Below, piece after piece: positions 11,015-42,211 of a DNA stretch of 64,000 bases. The notes beneath the pieces were generated by a model. The model was not told the origin of the DNA, did not search any database, and saw nothing but the letters and a program-made list of their open reading frames with translations. The stretch is from Neoarius graeffei (lineage: Eukaryota; Chordata; Actinopteri; Siluriformes; Ariidae): positions 55,810,283 through 55,874,282 of the forward strand of contig NC_083577.1 in NCBI RefSeq assembly GCF_027579695.1, given 5' to 3'. Position 1 is the stretch's first letter; every line of letters begins with the position of its first letter. A program made the position numbers and the translations under genes.

Positions 11015-11270
11015 ATGGCCACCAGGTTTGCGTCGTTAAATACGAAAGATTTTGAGAGAATTTTGAAAGAGAAAGACGCATTGAACACCTGAAAGGCTAC
11101 CAAAACTTCATGAGATATTCTTCACACATATTTACAAGAGAAAAACATACAAGCAGACATTCAAAACAAAACAAAACAAAACAGGAAAAGAGCAATAGCT
11201 GAAATATTGTCAAAGTTCTGCTTGGAGGTGAGGAAACGTGATGGAGACTTTTTACAAGAGGACTTCAATA
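11015..11270 (+). pseudogene. Crypton-like/ZMYM-QRICH1-type N-terminal exon relic
   Basis: The ATG at 11015 opens MATRFASLNTKDFERILKEK, and after a TGA the same frame continues through KATKTS, a second TGA, DILHTYLQEKNIQ and AIAEILSKFCLEVRKRDGDF to a GTGAGT donor at 11271. This block order resembles the N-terminal segment of Crypton-derived proteins (KCTD1/ZMYM/QRICH1 type, DUF3504 neighbourhood). An AAAAC run (11168-11182) is a short expansion that keeps the frame. Two in-frame TGAs and the lack of a recombinase domain nearby make it a relic. The family call comes from recognising the motifs, not from a search. Confidence 0.5.
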
Positions 11271-11401
11271 GTGAGTATTTGTTGCGGCGACCTGCCACAA
11301 GGAGTGCCTGAACGCAGGCTCACATGATTGACAGCTGCCTCCGCCACTTCCTGCTACGCTGAATCGCTGCGCTACCAGCGCACGCACGCTGCGCTGAACA
11401 G

Positions 11402-11490
11402 GCAGCCAATCACAGCGCTAGTTAGCAGGGCAGCCAATCACAACGCTAGTTAGCAGGGCAGCCAATCACAACGCTAGTTAGCAGGGCAGC
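11402..11490. repeat. 28-bp tandem repeat carrying CCAAT boxes
   Basis: Three near-identical units start at 11402, 11430 and 11458 (gcagccaatcaca, then cgctagttagcagg), with a partial fourth at 11486. Each unit holds CAGCCAATCA, a good CCAAT/NF-Y match. The surrounding 11330-11500 is GC-rich for this window. It may be a minisatellite in a former promoter. Confidence 0.85.
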
Positions 11491-11726
11491 GGTCGTTCTA
11501 GAACGATAGGCAGAATTGACATTCAGTTTGTAACGAAGCAGCAGCGCAGCAGTTGCAAAGAGAATTCGCTACTAACACAAACTTTACAGCACATCAGGGA
11601 AAAAAGGACAAAAAAGGCTACCGGTAAACCCACTGAACTTTTTTATATGCAAACGCTGCGCTCGCAGTAATCCGTGGGCATGAGAAATGTTTGTTCCTTA
11701 CCTGTGATTGGTTTAATGGTTTAAAC

Positions 11727-11924
11727 CAGGGGTCTTCAATCCTATCCACAAAGGGCCAGTGTGGCTGCAGGCTTTCATTCCAACCAAGCAGGAGCTACAC
11801 CTGATTTCACTTGTTTAATCATTTCACCCTCGTCTCCAATCAACAATCAAGTGAGCCTCCAATTTGGCTGTAATGAAAGCCTGCAGCCACACTGGCTCTT
11901 TGTGGATAGGATTGAAGACCCCTG
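11727..11924. mobile_element. hAT-type foldback MITE
   Basis: A 198-bp element whose ends (CAGGGGTCTTCAATCC and complement) form arms of about 60 bp. The perfect 8-bp duplication GTTTAAAC lies at 11719-11726 and 11925-11932. No coding capacity. Confidence 0.9.
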
Positions 11925-12148
11925 GTTTAAACTTTCTTTCTCAGTGGCGTGTAGTAAAATATCTTCAGTTAAAGTGAACAAACTGCCTGTGAAAGGGCTA
12001 ATGGTTAAAATGGTTCTTAGTTTAAAACTGGTTTTCTGTTCATTTATATTTGTTCAGCAACATATTACCTGAATGATTAAAAATGGTTAAAATATACTTA
12101 ATTTACCTTATACATAAATATTTATATATTGTTGCCTAATTAACTTGG

Positions 12149-12220
12149 GCTTTGTTATAGAAAAACAAGCATTTATTCATACATGCTTTGTTGTAGACAA
12201 ACAGGCATTTATTCATACAT
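12149..12220. repeat. Two-copy 36-bp tandem duplication
   Basis: 12149-12184 and 12185-12220 both read gctttgtt.tagа-like sequence followed by catttattcatacat, differing at a few bases. It is a small local duplication with no clear function. Confidence 0.6.
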
Positions 12221-12607
12221 TTATTTTATGTTTGTATGTTTAAAGGTTTTTCACCTTCTAGCTTTGGCTTCTACTTCTGATTCTACTTCTGATTCTGGTT
12301 CTACTTCTACCTTTTCTTCTGGGAAAACCCACTACTACCACAATTCTACTATAACGTCAGTTCCACTGAAAACCAATAAAATGTGTGGAATCCTGTGTCC
12401 GAGTCCTTCCCTTTCAAGTGTGGGAAACTCTGATGCTCACATACACTTGACAGTATTTGTGCTGGCATTAATAATCATTTGAAAGATACATAGTGTCAAG
12501 AGCTCGATAATGTCACACATGCTTCAATGGACTCTTATTGAAGCACATTCTTAACTTTTTGTAAAATCTTCAATTGTTCCATTGAATGTATGTTTGAGTG
12601 TATATAT

Positions 12608-12752
12608 AATAATATTAGCTGGCCTTTTTTTCATGGTATATCAGATATTTCATTCAGCTAGCATGATATTGAACTCATATTCAATTCGTTCAATATCATG
12701 CTAGCTCAATGGAATATATGATATATACCACTCAATGCCAGCCAATATTATT
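12608..12752. mobile_element. Foldback MITE with 19-bp perfect central stem
   Basis: Outer arms AATAATATTAGCTGGC (12608-12623) and its complement (12737-12752) differ by one base. The centre has a perfect 19-bp stem, 12656-12674 with 12688-12706 (AGCTAGCATGATATTGAAC). A related repeat body continues to about 13010. Confidence 0.7.
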
Positions 12753-13105
12753 TGAATATTGATCACTCAGATCCTTGATGTATTTCGTATGAAAAATGCA
12801 AGTTTTTCAACATGAGAAGATAAACTTAATATCTTTAAGCCAAAGTATGATTTTTTTTATCTTATGTACTGTAGACACATTCACAAACAAAGTACCCAAA
12901 TTTATCAAAACAATTCATCAATTTCCTCATGAGTGACATATCGAGATTTATGCCACGGTTTTGGTTCTCGATGTCCCGGATGTAGCTCGTGTGAAAAATA
13001 CGAGGGGTGTATTTCCCAGTACAACACTCGTGTCTATATAATATACATGTAGGATGTATACATGTATATTATAAAATGTAAAAAAAAATTACATTTATAG
13101 ACCTA

Positions 13106-14401
13106 CAGTCCCCTCCAAAAGTATTGGAATAGCAAGGCAAATTCTTTTGTTTTTGGTATACATTGAAGACGTTCTGAGATCAAAATATCATACAAGACAA
13201 TAGATCAGAATTTCATCTTTTATTGACTGATGTTTACAAGTAGATGTGTTAACTTAGAACATGGTACCTTTTTGTTTAAACCCATTTTTCAAGTGACTAA
13301 ACATATTGGAGCATGTGACGTGTTGCCCGGGTGTGCCCTGTTAATTGATTGTCTAAACAGTTGATAGCTCCGAATGTCTGTGCTTGGTTTGTGCCCTGGG
13401 TTTCACCTGTGAAGTCTGTATTTGTTGTTAAAAAAGATAAACCAATATGAAGACCAGAGATCTGTCTATGGGAGAAAAGCAAGCCATTTTAAAGCTGAGA
13501 GTCAGTTGGCAAGTTTGGAATTGGTAAAGAAATACAGAGATGAGCCACAAAAGTTCTGGAACCAAGATTAACCTCTATCAAAGTGATGAAAAAGCCAAAA
13601 TATAGAGAAAGAAACAATCAGTTCATGATCCAAAACATTTGAGCTCATTGATCCAGCCAGGTAGAGTTAGTGTCATGGCTTGGGCTTGCGTGGCTTCTTC
13701 TGGACCAGGCTCACTAATCTTTATTGCTGATGTAACTCATGATGGTAGCAGCAGAATGAATCCAGAAATCTACAGAAAGATTCTGTTTACTAAGTTACAG
13801 AGAAATGTATCCAATCTTAGGGATGAACTTCATCATGCAGCAAGGCAATGACCCAAAACATACTGCCAACCCAACAAAGGACTTTTATTAAGGGAAACAA
13901 GTGGAAGGTTTTAGACTGTCCAAGTCGATCAACAGACCTTAACCCAACTGGTTAAGGTTTCATTTCACCACCTGAAGAGGAGACTGAAGGGAGAAACCTC
14001 CCTCCAAAAAACCCAAACAACAACCGAAAGAAGCTTTAGTACAAACTTGGAAAAGCATCACAAAAGAAGAATGCAACAGTTTGGTGATGTCAGTGGGTCT
14101 TAGCTTGTTGCATTTATTGCAAGTAAGTGACATGCTAAAATGTTAGTTTTATTTAATTTATTTGAACACAACACTTTTTTGCAATACTTTTTACAATACT
14201 TTTGCTCACCTAAAAATTGGATGGTCTGCCACCAAAGATGCCTTGTTTTAAATTGTTTAACACATCTAGATGTAAATATCAGGACATCAAAGCTAAAATT
14301 CTGATCTATTAGCTCATATTCATATTTTCACCTCAAACCCAAACGTCTCCAGTGTATAGCAAAAGAATTGGCCTTCCTGTTCCAAAACTTTCAGAGGACT
14401 G
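13106..14401 (+). mobile_element. Decayed Tc1-like transposon
   Basis: The left end TA-CAGTCCCCTCCAAAAG and the right end ...TTTCAGAGGACTG are inverted repeats. Between them are scattered Tc1 transposase remains: SVMAWACVASSGPGSLIFI at about 13664, then QGND-like and DLNPTG-like positions up to 13950. There are many stops and deletions, and the right TA is lost. Confidence 0.8.
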
Positions 14402-14958
14402 AACGGAGGTCTGCTGGGACACTTGGGCCCTTTGTTGACAAGAATAGCCAGAAAACAAGCATGATGTAATTGGGATCATTTATAGGCTATCCACGTGAAG
14501 TCATGGTCACACAGTGATGACTTTGCTTGTTTCCTTGCTGAGTGCTAATAGAAAATTGGAAAACATCACTACTTCTGAAGAAAACTGCCCTTGCAATGCT
14601 CCAATCAGTTTCATACATGACCTTCTGTTTTATTTACAATATTGTCCAACATGATACATAAATTTTAGGCTTATTTTTATATTCATGTTTAGGCTTGATT
14701 TTATGAAATTTGTCCCAAGTGGGGTCTCTGTAACTTCACTTGCATTCCTGGTTTGACCTTCAGCTGCCCATCACCTGCTGTAGCAAAGAGCCCAAAGGAC
14801 ATTCTTAGCTTTCACAGTATAGCCCATTCTGACCACTTTGCTCAGCAGAGAAAAGTGAAGTGTTTTGATACATGGAAAAAGAAAATTAGACATGAACCCC
14901 GATGCAGATGTGATCTTCTTATGCTGCTGTACATTTATTGTCTTTTTCTCCCTGTCAG
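14402..14958. other. 5' flank of NXPE coding exon 1
   Basis: Non-repetitive by eye. It ends in the pyrimidine tract and CAG acceptor of the first coding exon. No TATA box or CpG island was seen, so the promoter and first noncoding exon are probably elsewhere. Confidence 0.4.
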
Positions 14959-15038
14959 ATTGTAAAAGTTCTTCTTAGTGAGTATCGCTGATGGCTAACT
15001 GGCGCTGTATCTCGTAATGATGAGAATGGCATCAAACC

Positions 15039-35555
<20,517 letters not shown>

Positions 35556-36206
35556 CAAAAGGTCTAAAATATAATAAGCACAGCTCTGTTTCTAAAGCAT
35601 TTGCCACAGTCGGGCAGTGCCAGAGATTTTCTAGTGCTGGTACTATGGGGCTGCTTGACTTTTCAGTGAGGGTGCTCTGAAAGGTAGGGTTTCCTATTAA
35701 TGTGCCGGTTGCCACAATTTAATTACCTCCGCCAAGAAGATTATGCTTTCGGTTTGTTTGTCTGTAAACAGGATTATGCAAAAACTACCAGTCCTATTTT
35801 CATGAAAGGTGGAGCATGGGCTAAGGAAGAACCCATTAAATTTGAGTGGATCCAACTCATAAAGTGGCTCAATAAATTTAATTTCACATTCACTAAAGTT
35901 GCGACATTTAGCCTTGGCAGAGGTCTGTGCTCTCCTTCTAATTTTTATTGCAACACTCCAACACACTTGTGTGTACACACACACACACACACACAAGCAC
36001 AGTGTGCGCGCACACAACACTCACTCTGAGACAGTTACAGTGCCATTCTGTGTTAAACACAAGGTGAGATTTTCAGCTCATGGGGTATAGGTATAAGATT
36101 CACAAGCCTGCCTGTGGAAATACTTCTAAATATAAAATTTCACATAATTATGCCACAGTCAGGGATTGCATACAAGCAGCAAACAGACTCAAGCCCTTTT
36201 TATATA
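35556..36206. other. NXPE 3' flank with dispersed repeat
   Basis: 35725-35935 (attacctccgccaagaagattatgc...gaagaacccattaaatttg) resembles a repeat widespread in fish genomes. AATAAA at 35871 falls inside it. (AC)n lies at 35976-35994. Confidence 0.45.
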
Positions 36207-37005
36207 CAACCCCGATTCCAAAAAAGTTGGGACAAAGTACAAATTGTAAATAAAAACGGAATGCAATAATTTACAAATCTCAAAAACTGATATTGTATTC
36301 ACAATAGAACATAGACAACATATCAAATGTCGAAAGTGAGACATTTTGAAATTTCATGACAACACATCTCAAAGTTGGGACAGGGGCAATAAGAGGCTGG
36401 AAAAGTTAAAGGTACAAAAAAGGAACAGCTGGAGGACCAAATTGCAACTCATTAGGTCAATTGGCAATAGGTCATTTAACATGACTGGGTATAAAAAGAG
36501 CATCTTGGAGTGGCAGCGGCTCTCAGAAGTAAAGATGGGAAGAGGATCACCAATCCCCCAATTCTGCGCCAACAAATAGTGGAGCAATATCAGAAAGGAG
36601 TTCAACAGTGTAAAATTGCAAAGAGTTTGAACATATCATCTACAGTGCATAATATCAAAAGATTCAGAGAATCTGGAAGAATCCCTGTGCGTAAGGGTCA
36701 AGGCCGGAAAACCATACTGGGTGCCCGTGATCTTCGAGCCCTTAGACGGCACTGCATCACATACAGGCATGCTTCTGTATTGGAAATCACAAAATGGGCT
36801 CAGGAATATTTCCAGAGAACATTATCTGTGAACACAATTCACCGTGCCATCCGCCATTGCCAGCTAAAACTCTATAGTTCAAAGAAGAAGCCGTATCTAA
36901 ACACGATCCAGAAGCGCAGACGTCTTCTCTGGGCCAAGGCTCATTTAAAATGGACTGTGGCAAAGTGGAAAACTGTTCTGTGGTCAGACGAATCAAAATT
37001 TGAAG

Positions 37006-37828
37006 TAGAGGTCTGTGCAGGACAGAATTTTCAGTCCCGCTCCGGCCCGCTCCCGCATTGTGCAGTACCGCTCCCGCCCGCTCCCTCAAAGAATTATGAT
37101 TTTCTGGCCCGCTCCCGCAAAGAATTATGATTTTCAGTCCCGCTCCCGCCCGTGCCTGCCATATTTTGTCCCGCTCCCGCCCGCAAATCCCGCATGATGC
37201 AGATGTTCGCGTTATTTCTCACGAAAGTTCTTGTCATTGGCTTGGGGAATTAAACATGCTGAGCTTAGCTGAGCTCTCCACTGACCGACCCTTCACCTAG
37301 CACACGTAGCGAGGGTGCGCGTTGCCAGGCGGCATGCGCAGCTGAGGCTTTACAGAGATACCCATTGTGAGCTTCACTAGAGGAGCTCTGCTCTTCTGCC
37401 ATGATTGGAGATCTCAAACACGGAAGAGCGGAAAGGAATCGGAAACGTACGCGAGATTAGACCACTGTGGCAGCGGGGGCGTGGCCAAGCAGCAGTCTGT
37501 GAATGGAGTCGGGGAAGGTAAGTGGCTAGGTCATTACACCTGATGTCAATTTATGTGTGTGTTTGTTTGTTTGTTGCAGGGATGGAGTATAAAAGGAGGG
37601 GGAGAGGAGAGAAGAGGGATTCGCTCCCTGACCACAACACGTGTGTGTGTGTGAGTGAACGAGTGAAAGAAAGAAAGCTGAAAAGCTCAATAACGTGAGT
37701 GGGTGTGAACACGAACTCTCGCCTGCCGTGCTTCTGTGCTCCACCCACATCGGGGATTACTACAGTGGTGCTGAAACCCGGGACGCACACCACTCACTTT
37801 ATTGAGCTTTTCAGCTTTCTTTCGTTCA

Positions 37829-37876
<48 letters not shown>

Positions 37877-38327
37877 TTGTGGTCGGGGAGCGAATACCTC
37901 TTCTCTCCTCTCCCCCTCCCTTTATACTCCATCCCTGCAACAAACAAACACACACACACAAATTGACATCAGGTGTAATGACCTAGCCACTTACAGTACC
38001 TTCCCCGACCCCGCCCTCCATTCACAGACTGCTGCTTAGCCACGCCCCTGCTGCCACAACCACATCTGCAAATTTAGGCATCTTAAAATGTTTTTATTAA
38101 TGCCAAATAAAATATCCAGCACAAATTATATATGATAGACATAAATAAAATTTATAAATTATTAATTTTAAACACGTTTTTAGTTAGCGGGACTGCAGCT
38201 TACCTCTCCCGCCCGCTCCCGCATTATGCGCTCCCCCTCCTGCCCGCACCGAGCTTTCAAAATTTGTCCCGCGCCGCACTGCTTTGCGTCGGGTCCCGCA
38301 GGACTCCCGTGGGAGTGCAGGGCTCTA
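37006..38327. mobile_element. hAT-type element inside the Tc1
   Basis: Ends TAGAGGTCTGTGCAGG and TGCAGGGCTCTA; perfect 8-bp duplication ATTTGAAG at 36998-37005 and 38328-38335. Near both ends are repeats of cccgctcccgc. No transposase. About 590 bp of its interior is the inverted LTR insertion at 37466-38058. Confidence 0.88.
37466..38058. mobile_element. Palindromic LTR-PBS-LTR insertion of a Ty3/gypsy element
   Basis: 37466-37764 is a complete LTR (starts TGTGGCAGC, ends CTACA) with TATAAAAGG at about 37589. It is followed by the primer site TGGTGCTGAAACCCGGGA at 37766-37783. From about 37787 to 38058 the same LTR follows in reverse, lacking its last 75 bp or so, and ends GCTGCCACA. ACCAC at 37461-37465 and 38059-38063 is a 5-bp duplication. 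Both outer ends are therefore U3 termini. The LTR is of the same family as that at 53176-53478. Confidence 0.82.
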
Positions 38328-39103
38328 ATTTGAAGTTCTTTATGGAAATCAGGGACGCCGTGTCATTCGGACTAAAAAGGAGAAGGACGACCAGAGTTGT
38401 TATCAGCGCTCAGTTCAGAAGCCTGCATGTCTGATGGTATGGGGTTGCATTAGTGCGTGTGACATGGGCAACTTACACATCTGGAAAGAGACCATCAATG
38501 CTGAAAGGTATATCCAGGTTCTAGAGCAACATATGCTCCCATCCAGACGGCGTCTCTTTCAGGGAAGACCTTGCATTTTCCAACATGACAATGCCAAACC
38601 ACATACTGCATAAATTACAGCATCATGGCTGCATAGAAGAAGGGTCCGGGTACTGAACTGGCCAGCCTGCAGTCCAGATCTTTTCACCCATAGAAAACAT
38701 TTGGCACATCATAAAACGGAAGATACGACAAAAAAGACCTAAGACAGTTGAGCAACTAGAATCCTACATTAGACAAGAATGGGTTAAGATTCCTATCCCT
38801 AAACTTGAGCAACTTGTCTCCTCAGTCCCCAGACGTTTACAGACTGTTGTAAAGAGAAAAGGGGATGTCTCACAGTGGTAAACATGACCTTGTCCCAACT
38901 TTTTTGAGATGTGTTTTTGTCATGAAATTTAAAATCACCTAATTTTTCTCTTTAAACGATACATTTTCTCAGTTTAAACATTTGATATGTCATCTATGTT
39001 CTATTCTGAATAAAATATGGAATTTTGAAACTTCCACATCATTGCATTCCGTTTTTATTTACAATTTGTACTTTGTCCCATCTTTTTTGGAATCGGGGTT
39101 GTA

Positions 39104-39245
39104 CAACCCCGATTCCAAAAAAAGTTGGGACCCTGTGTAAAACATAAGTAAAAAACAGAACATGAAGATTTGCAAATCATGGAAACCCTTTATTTCATTA
39201 AAAATTCTATAAAGACATGTTGAAACTGAAAATTTTTTTAAAAAA
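39104..39245 (+). repeat. Left end of a second Tc1-like family sharing the terminal motif
   Basis: CAACCCCGATTCCAAAAAAA is followed by gttgggaccctgtgtaaaacataag, different from the adjacent element's interior. It begins right after the TA that also ends the 36207-39101 element. Only the end is retained. Confidence 0.7.
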
Positions 39246-39315
39246 TATATGCTCATTTTGAATTTGATTATGCAACTGTGTAATATCATACACACACACA
39301 CACACACTAATTTAT

Positions 39316-39930
39316 ATATCACAAAATTTATTCTATCCACATTCACTGGATATGAGCAATTGCGTGCTCTGATTGACTACTCCACTGCTAGGATATCAGC
39401 TCATATACAGTGAGTAGAAAAAAATAAAATTGTGGAGCATGTTGCTCAACCAACCGAGGACAAAATAAAAACTCTACTTGGAAAAAAAACCCTCAAAAAT
39501 AATTAAGTGTTTAAAAGAAACAGAAATAGCTAAAAGAATATAGTTTTGGGGTCCCCCATATCTCCTGTTCCACACTCCAGCCCTGTTCCACCTTTAAGTT
39601 GGTTTGCCAACCGCCAAACCATATATATATATATATACACACACTAATAATTCTTGAAAAATAAAAAAGATACTTTCTTGCCATCAAATACATACATACA
39701 TTTTATATATGCATGTATTTGATGGCAAGAAAATCTTATTTTTCAAGAATTATTATTGTAGCATTTTTCACAAATTGCTATGGTCATTTCGCTGGTTTGT
39801 TTACATTCTAAGTAGAAATTATTTTGTCGGCTGTTTTATATAAAGTTTTTATTCATCAAATTTGAAAAAAAAATGCTCCGTTTCTCAAAATCCAGTGAAC
39901 GTGGATAGAATAAAACAGTTATTCCACTCA
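39316..39930. mobile_element. Foldback element with nested hairpin
   Basis: 39327-39351 and 39890-39914 are inverted copies with one mismatch (TTTATTCTATCCAC...CTGGAT). Inside, 39646-39694 and 39713-39754 form a second, longer imperfect hairpin (AATAATTCTTGAAAAATAA ... ATCAAATACAT). The outer boundaries are approximate; (AC)n and (TA)n tracts adjoin. Confidence 0.65.
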
Positions 39931-40030
39931 ATCTCATCGTACATGTCTTACAGCCGATACGTGCCTTATCGGCTGTCAGCTCATGTACAACTCGAGTTCA
40001 TGGAATAACACACACACACACTAATTATAT

Positions 40031-40630
40031 GAGTGATTCCATGCTTATGGGTACTGAAATGGGGACATGAACTTATTTTTAAAAATTCACCTAAAACCAT
40101 TTCTTTTTTTACCATCAGGTCACAAAACATGTAATCTTTAATGAATGATATGTTAAAAGATAACTTTAATTTTCTGAGATGTAATAAAAACATATTTATA
40201 TGCCAAAGTCAGAACGTAACAGAAGTGTTGTGGACATATATATTCTCAATTTTAACAATGTAGAATTACTTTTTGAAACATAGGAAGGTGATGTTTTAGC
40301 AAATATAATTAATAAACATGTGTAGTAGAATAAACATACACATTCTTACAATAAGATTAACATGGTATATAGCTAGATTGTAATTAATTTGTAACAGACG
40401 CGAGATGGACAATCGTAACAGAAGTAATGTAACAGACATCATTTTGGAACTCATAGGGTTGACTTTGGCATATAAATATGTTTTTATTACATCTCAGAAA
40501 ATTAAAGTTATCTTTTAACATATCATTCATTAAAGATTACATGTTTTGTGACCTGATGGTAAAAAAAGAAATGGTTTTAGGTGAATAAGTTCATGTCCCC
40601 ATTTCAGTACCCATAAGCGTGGAATCACTC
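40031..40630. mobile_element. Foldback element with arms of about 175 bp
   Basis: 40031-40210 and 40461-40630 are nearly perfect inverted copies (gagtgattcca...gccaaagtc); the right arm lacks about 10 nt (tttttaaaaa). The 250-bp centre is AT-rich with gtaacagaagt repeats. The flanks are (AT)n-like, hiding any target duplication. Confidence 0.88.
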
Positions 40631-40644
40631 ATATATATATATAC

Positions 40645-40672
<28 letters not shown>
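40645..40672. repeat. (ACAT)n microsatellite
   Basis: acatacatacatacatacat tract adjoining the foldback element. Confidence 0.85.
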
Positions 40673-40675
<3 letters not shown>

Positions 40676-40867
40676 CACAGATGCGCAATGGAAAATGCAT
40701 TTATACAGTATTTCTAGACTCAACTGTCTCTGTGGTCGTATCTAATACTGTCCCTGAATGTGTTATGGGAAAATTTTCATTTAAAACAATTACACAAGTT
40801 AGCAGTTTAAACAGAGTATGTTATACTATTTTATAATAATATTTAAGACACTGACACTATTAAATAA

Positions 40868-41010
40868 CATATGGAATTATGCAGTGACCAAGAGGTGTAA
40901 AGCAAATGCATTTTATATTTTAAATTCAGTATTCCTGACAATGCACACTCTTGATATCTTCTTAGCCAGCTTCATGAGGGAGCTTCCCACAGTAGGCTTT
41001 TACTAATGCT
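40868..41010. repeat. Tc1-like remnant
   Basis: catatggaattatgcagtgacc through gccagcttcatgaggg follows the same Tc1 family as 26775-27322. Short and decayed. Confidence 0.5.
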
Positions 41011-41872
41011 CCCAATTAGGCTGAGCACTTGTTGTTTCTAAGTAAATTAAAAAAAAAAAAAACTACTTGCTTGTTTAAAAACAACATTTTTATAGCCACA
41101 AACCATAAATAACTACAAACGCCAAGTCAGAATCATGCACACCAAGCATATGTACACACATCAACCATCAAGTTAGACACGGTACTTCAAAACACAAAGC
41201 ACTCATCAAAATACAAAGACCACAAAAACAGCCACTGAATAAGCAATTTATATACATTTCATCTAATTACCTTATAAAATGACATAAGCCACAAAACAAG
41301 CATTTCTCAAAAGCTGCTTGCATTCCAAAAGCATATTGCAAAAACAGGGGAAAAGTACTGGTACTGTGTGTAAAGTTTACATATACAAAAACAAACAAAA
41401 ATGAAGAAATTTAAATAAATAAATAAATAAAAACTTGTGCATCATCTAGTCAGTCATGAGGATTTGGCCACAAAACCTCATCTACATCAAATATCTACAA
41501 ATGTTTAAAATTTGGCAGGTATAAACCTGTATTAAGTCCACTTTGATAAGTCAGTCACTAAGGAAAAAAATACAGACTAAATGAAGGAAAAAATAAGAAC
41601 AAACAAACCCCACACAGCTTTTTTTTTTTTTTTTACCAGGAAACCACAAAGCACAATGTCCTCGCATCTGAATACTTTCCCATGGTGGAAAATTTATCTC
41701 CCGGCATAAATCACTGGCACCAAATATTCCTTCAAAAAATTTTAAATAAAAGTCTACTTATAGAAATCCTTTATTAACAGGCTTAAATATGTGGTGCGTC
41801 CACCATACAGTTCCCTGTGAAAGAGCGCATGAATGACTGCTGGAGCACCTGTCAGAGCTGTGCTGTTATAGA
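41011..41872. other. Possible intron of the inverted Ig-gene copy
   Basis: AT-rich sequence on the 3' side (minus strand) of the Ig-exon fragment. If the duplication extends this way it is intron 2 of that copy. On the minus strand I found no Ig-like frame. Confidence 0.4.
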
Positions 41873-42015
41873 AAACTACTGCACACCTTCAGATAGGAAA
41901 ATTCAACAACATTGTGATAAAATGCAAGAACTAATATACAGACTAAGACTCACTTACCGATCACTCTGATCGTACGTTCAAAATACTTTCGAAATCCCGC
42001 CACCTGGAATTGACC
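41873..42015 (-). pseudogene. Inverted partial copy of the CD2/SLAM-like Ig exon end and intron
   Basis: Read on the minus strand, this 143-bp segment matches 63858-64000 without gaps and with four substitutions. It contains the last 58 nt of the Ig exon (QFQVAGF, KYFE, TIRVIG), an intact donor ATCG|GTAAGTG and 85 nt of intron. The match breaks off inside the exon at about 42016, where AT-rich sequence begins, so this copy lacks the rest of the Ig domain. On the other side the match reaches the window's last base in the reference copy, so the true length is unknown. The minus strand down to about 41000 shows no clear second Ig exon. It could be a truncated paralogue or part of an inverted segmental duplication. 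Confidence 0.85.
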
Positions 42016-42082
42016 TTTATTTATTTATAAACAAAACATAGTTTTTATTTAAAATTTGTTTTACATAGACTTATATTTAGTA

Positions 42083-42199
42083 ATAACCTGGTGACTTGTC
42101 CAGGGTGTATCCCGCCTCTCGCCCATAGTTAGCTGGGATAGGCTCTAGCTAGCCTGCGACCCTGTAGAACAGGATAAGCGGCTACAGATAATGGATGGA
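42083..42199 (+). mobile_element. 5'-truncated V-SINE
   Basis: Only the 3' 117 bp (cctggtgacttgtccaggg to gataatggatgg) is present, yet a 12-bp duplication TTATATTTAGTA flanks it at 42071-42082 and 42200-42211. Truncation thus happened at insertion. Confidence 0.85.
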
Positions 42200-42211
42200 T
42201 TATATTTAGTA

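Larger units (their letters stand above)
36207..39101 (+). mobile_element. Tc1-like transposon (CAACCCCGATTCC family) split by a hAT
   Basis: Ends CAACCCCGATTCC and GGAATCGGGGTTG, TA at 36205-36206 and 39102-39103. Removing the insertion at 37006-38327 leaves about 1.57 kb. The transposase start ATG is at 36535 (MGRGSPIP). An early frameshift is followed by ILRQQIVEQYQKGVQQCKIA, GRKTILGARDLRALRR and WSDESKFEV at 36987. After the hAT: VIRTKKEKDD-like, GCISACDMGN, a FQHDNAKPHTA block and an SPDL..IENIW block, with several breaks. Confidence 0.9.

Noticed and set aside
11402-11490. CRISPR-like direct repeats
   Set aside because: Units are head-to-tail with no spacers, in a vertebrate genome; it is a minisatellite.
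12183-12482. 99-aa frame with hydrophobic start, Ser/Thr-rich middle and hydrophobic end, like a small GPI protein
   Set aside because: No splice context, the start lies in a tandem duplication, and there is no recognisable family; composition alone is not enough.
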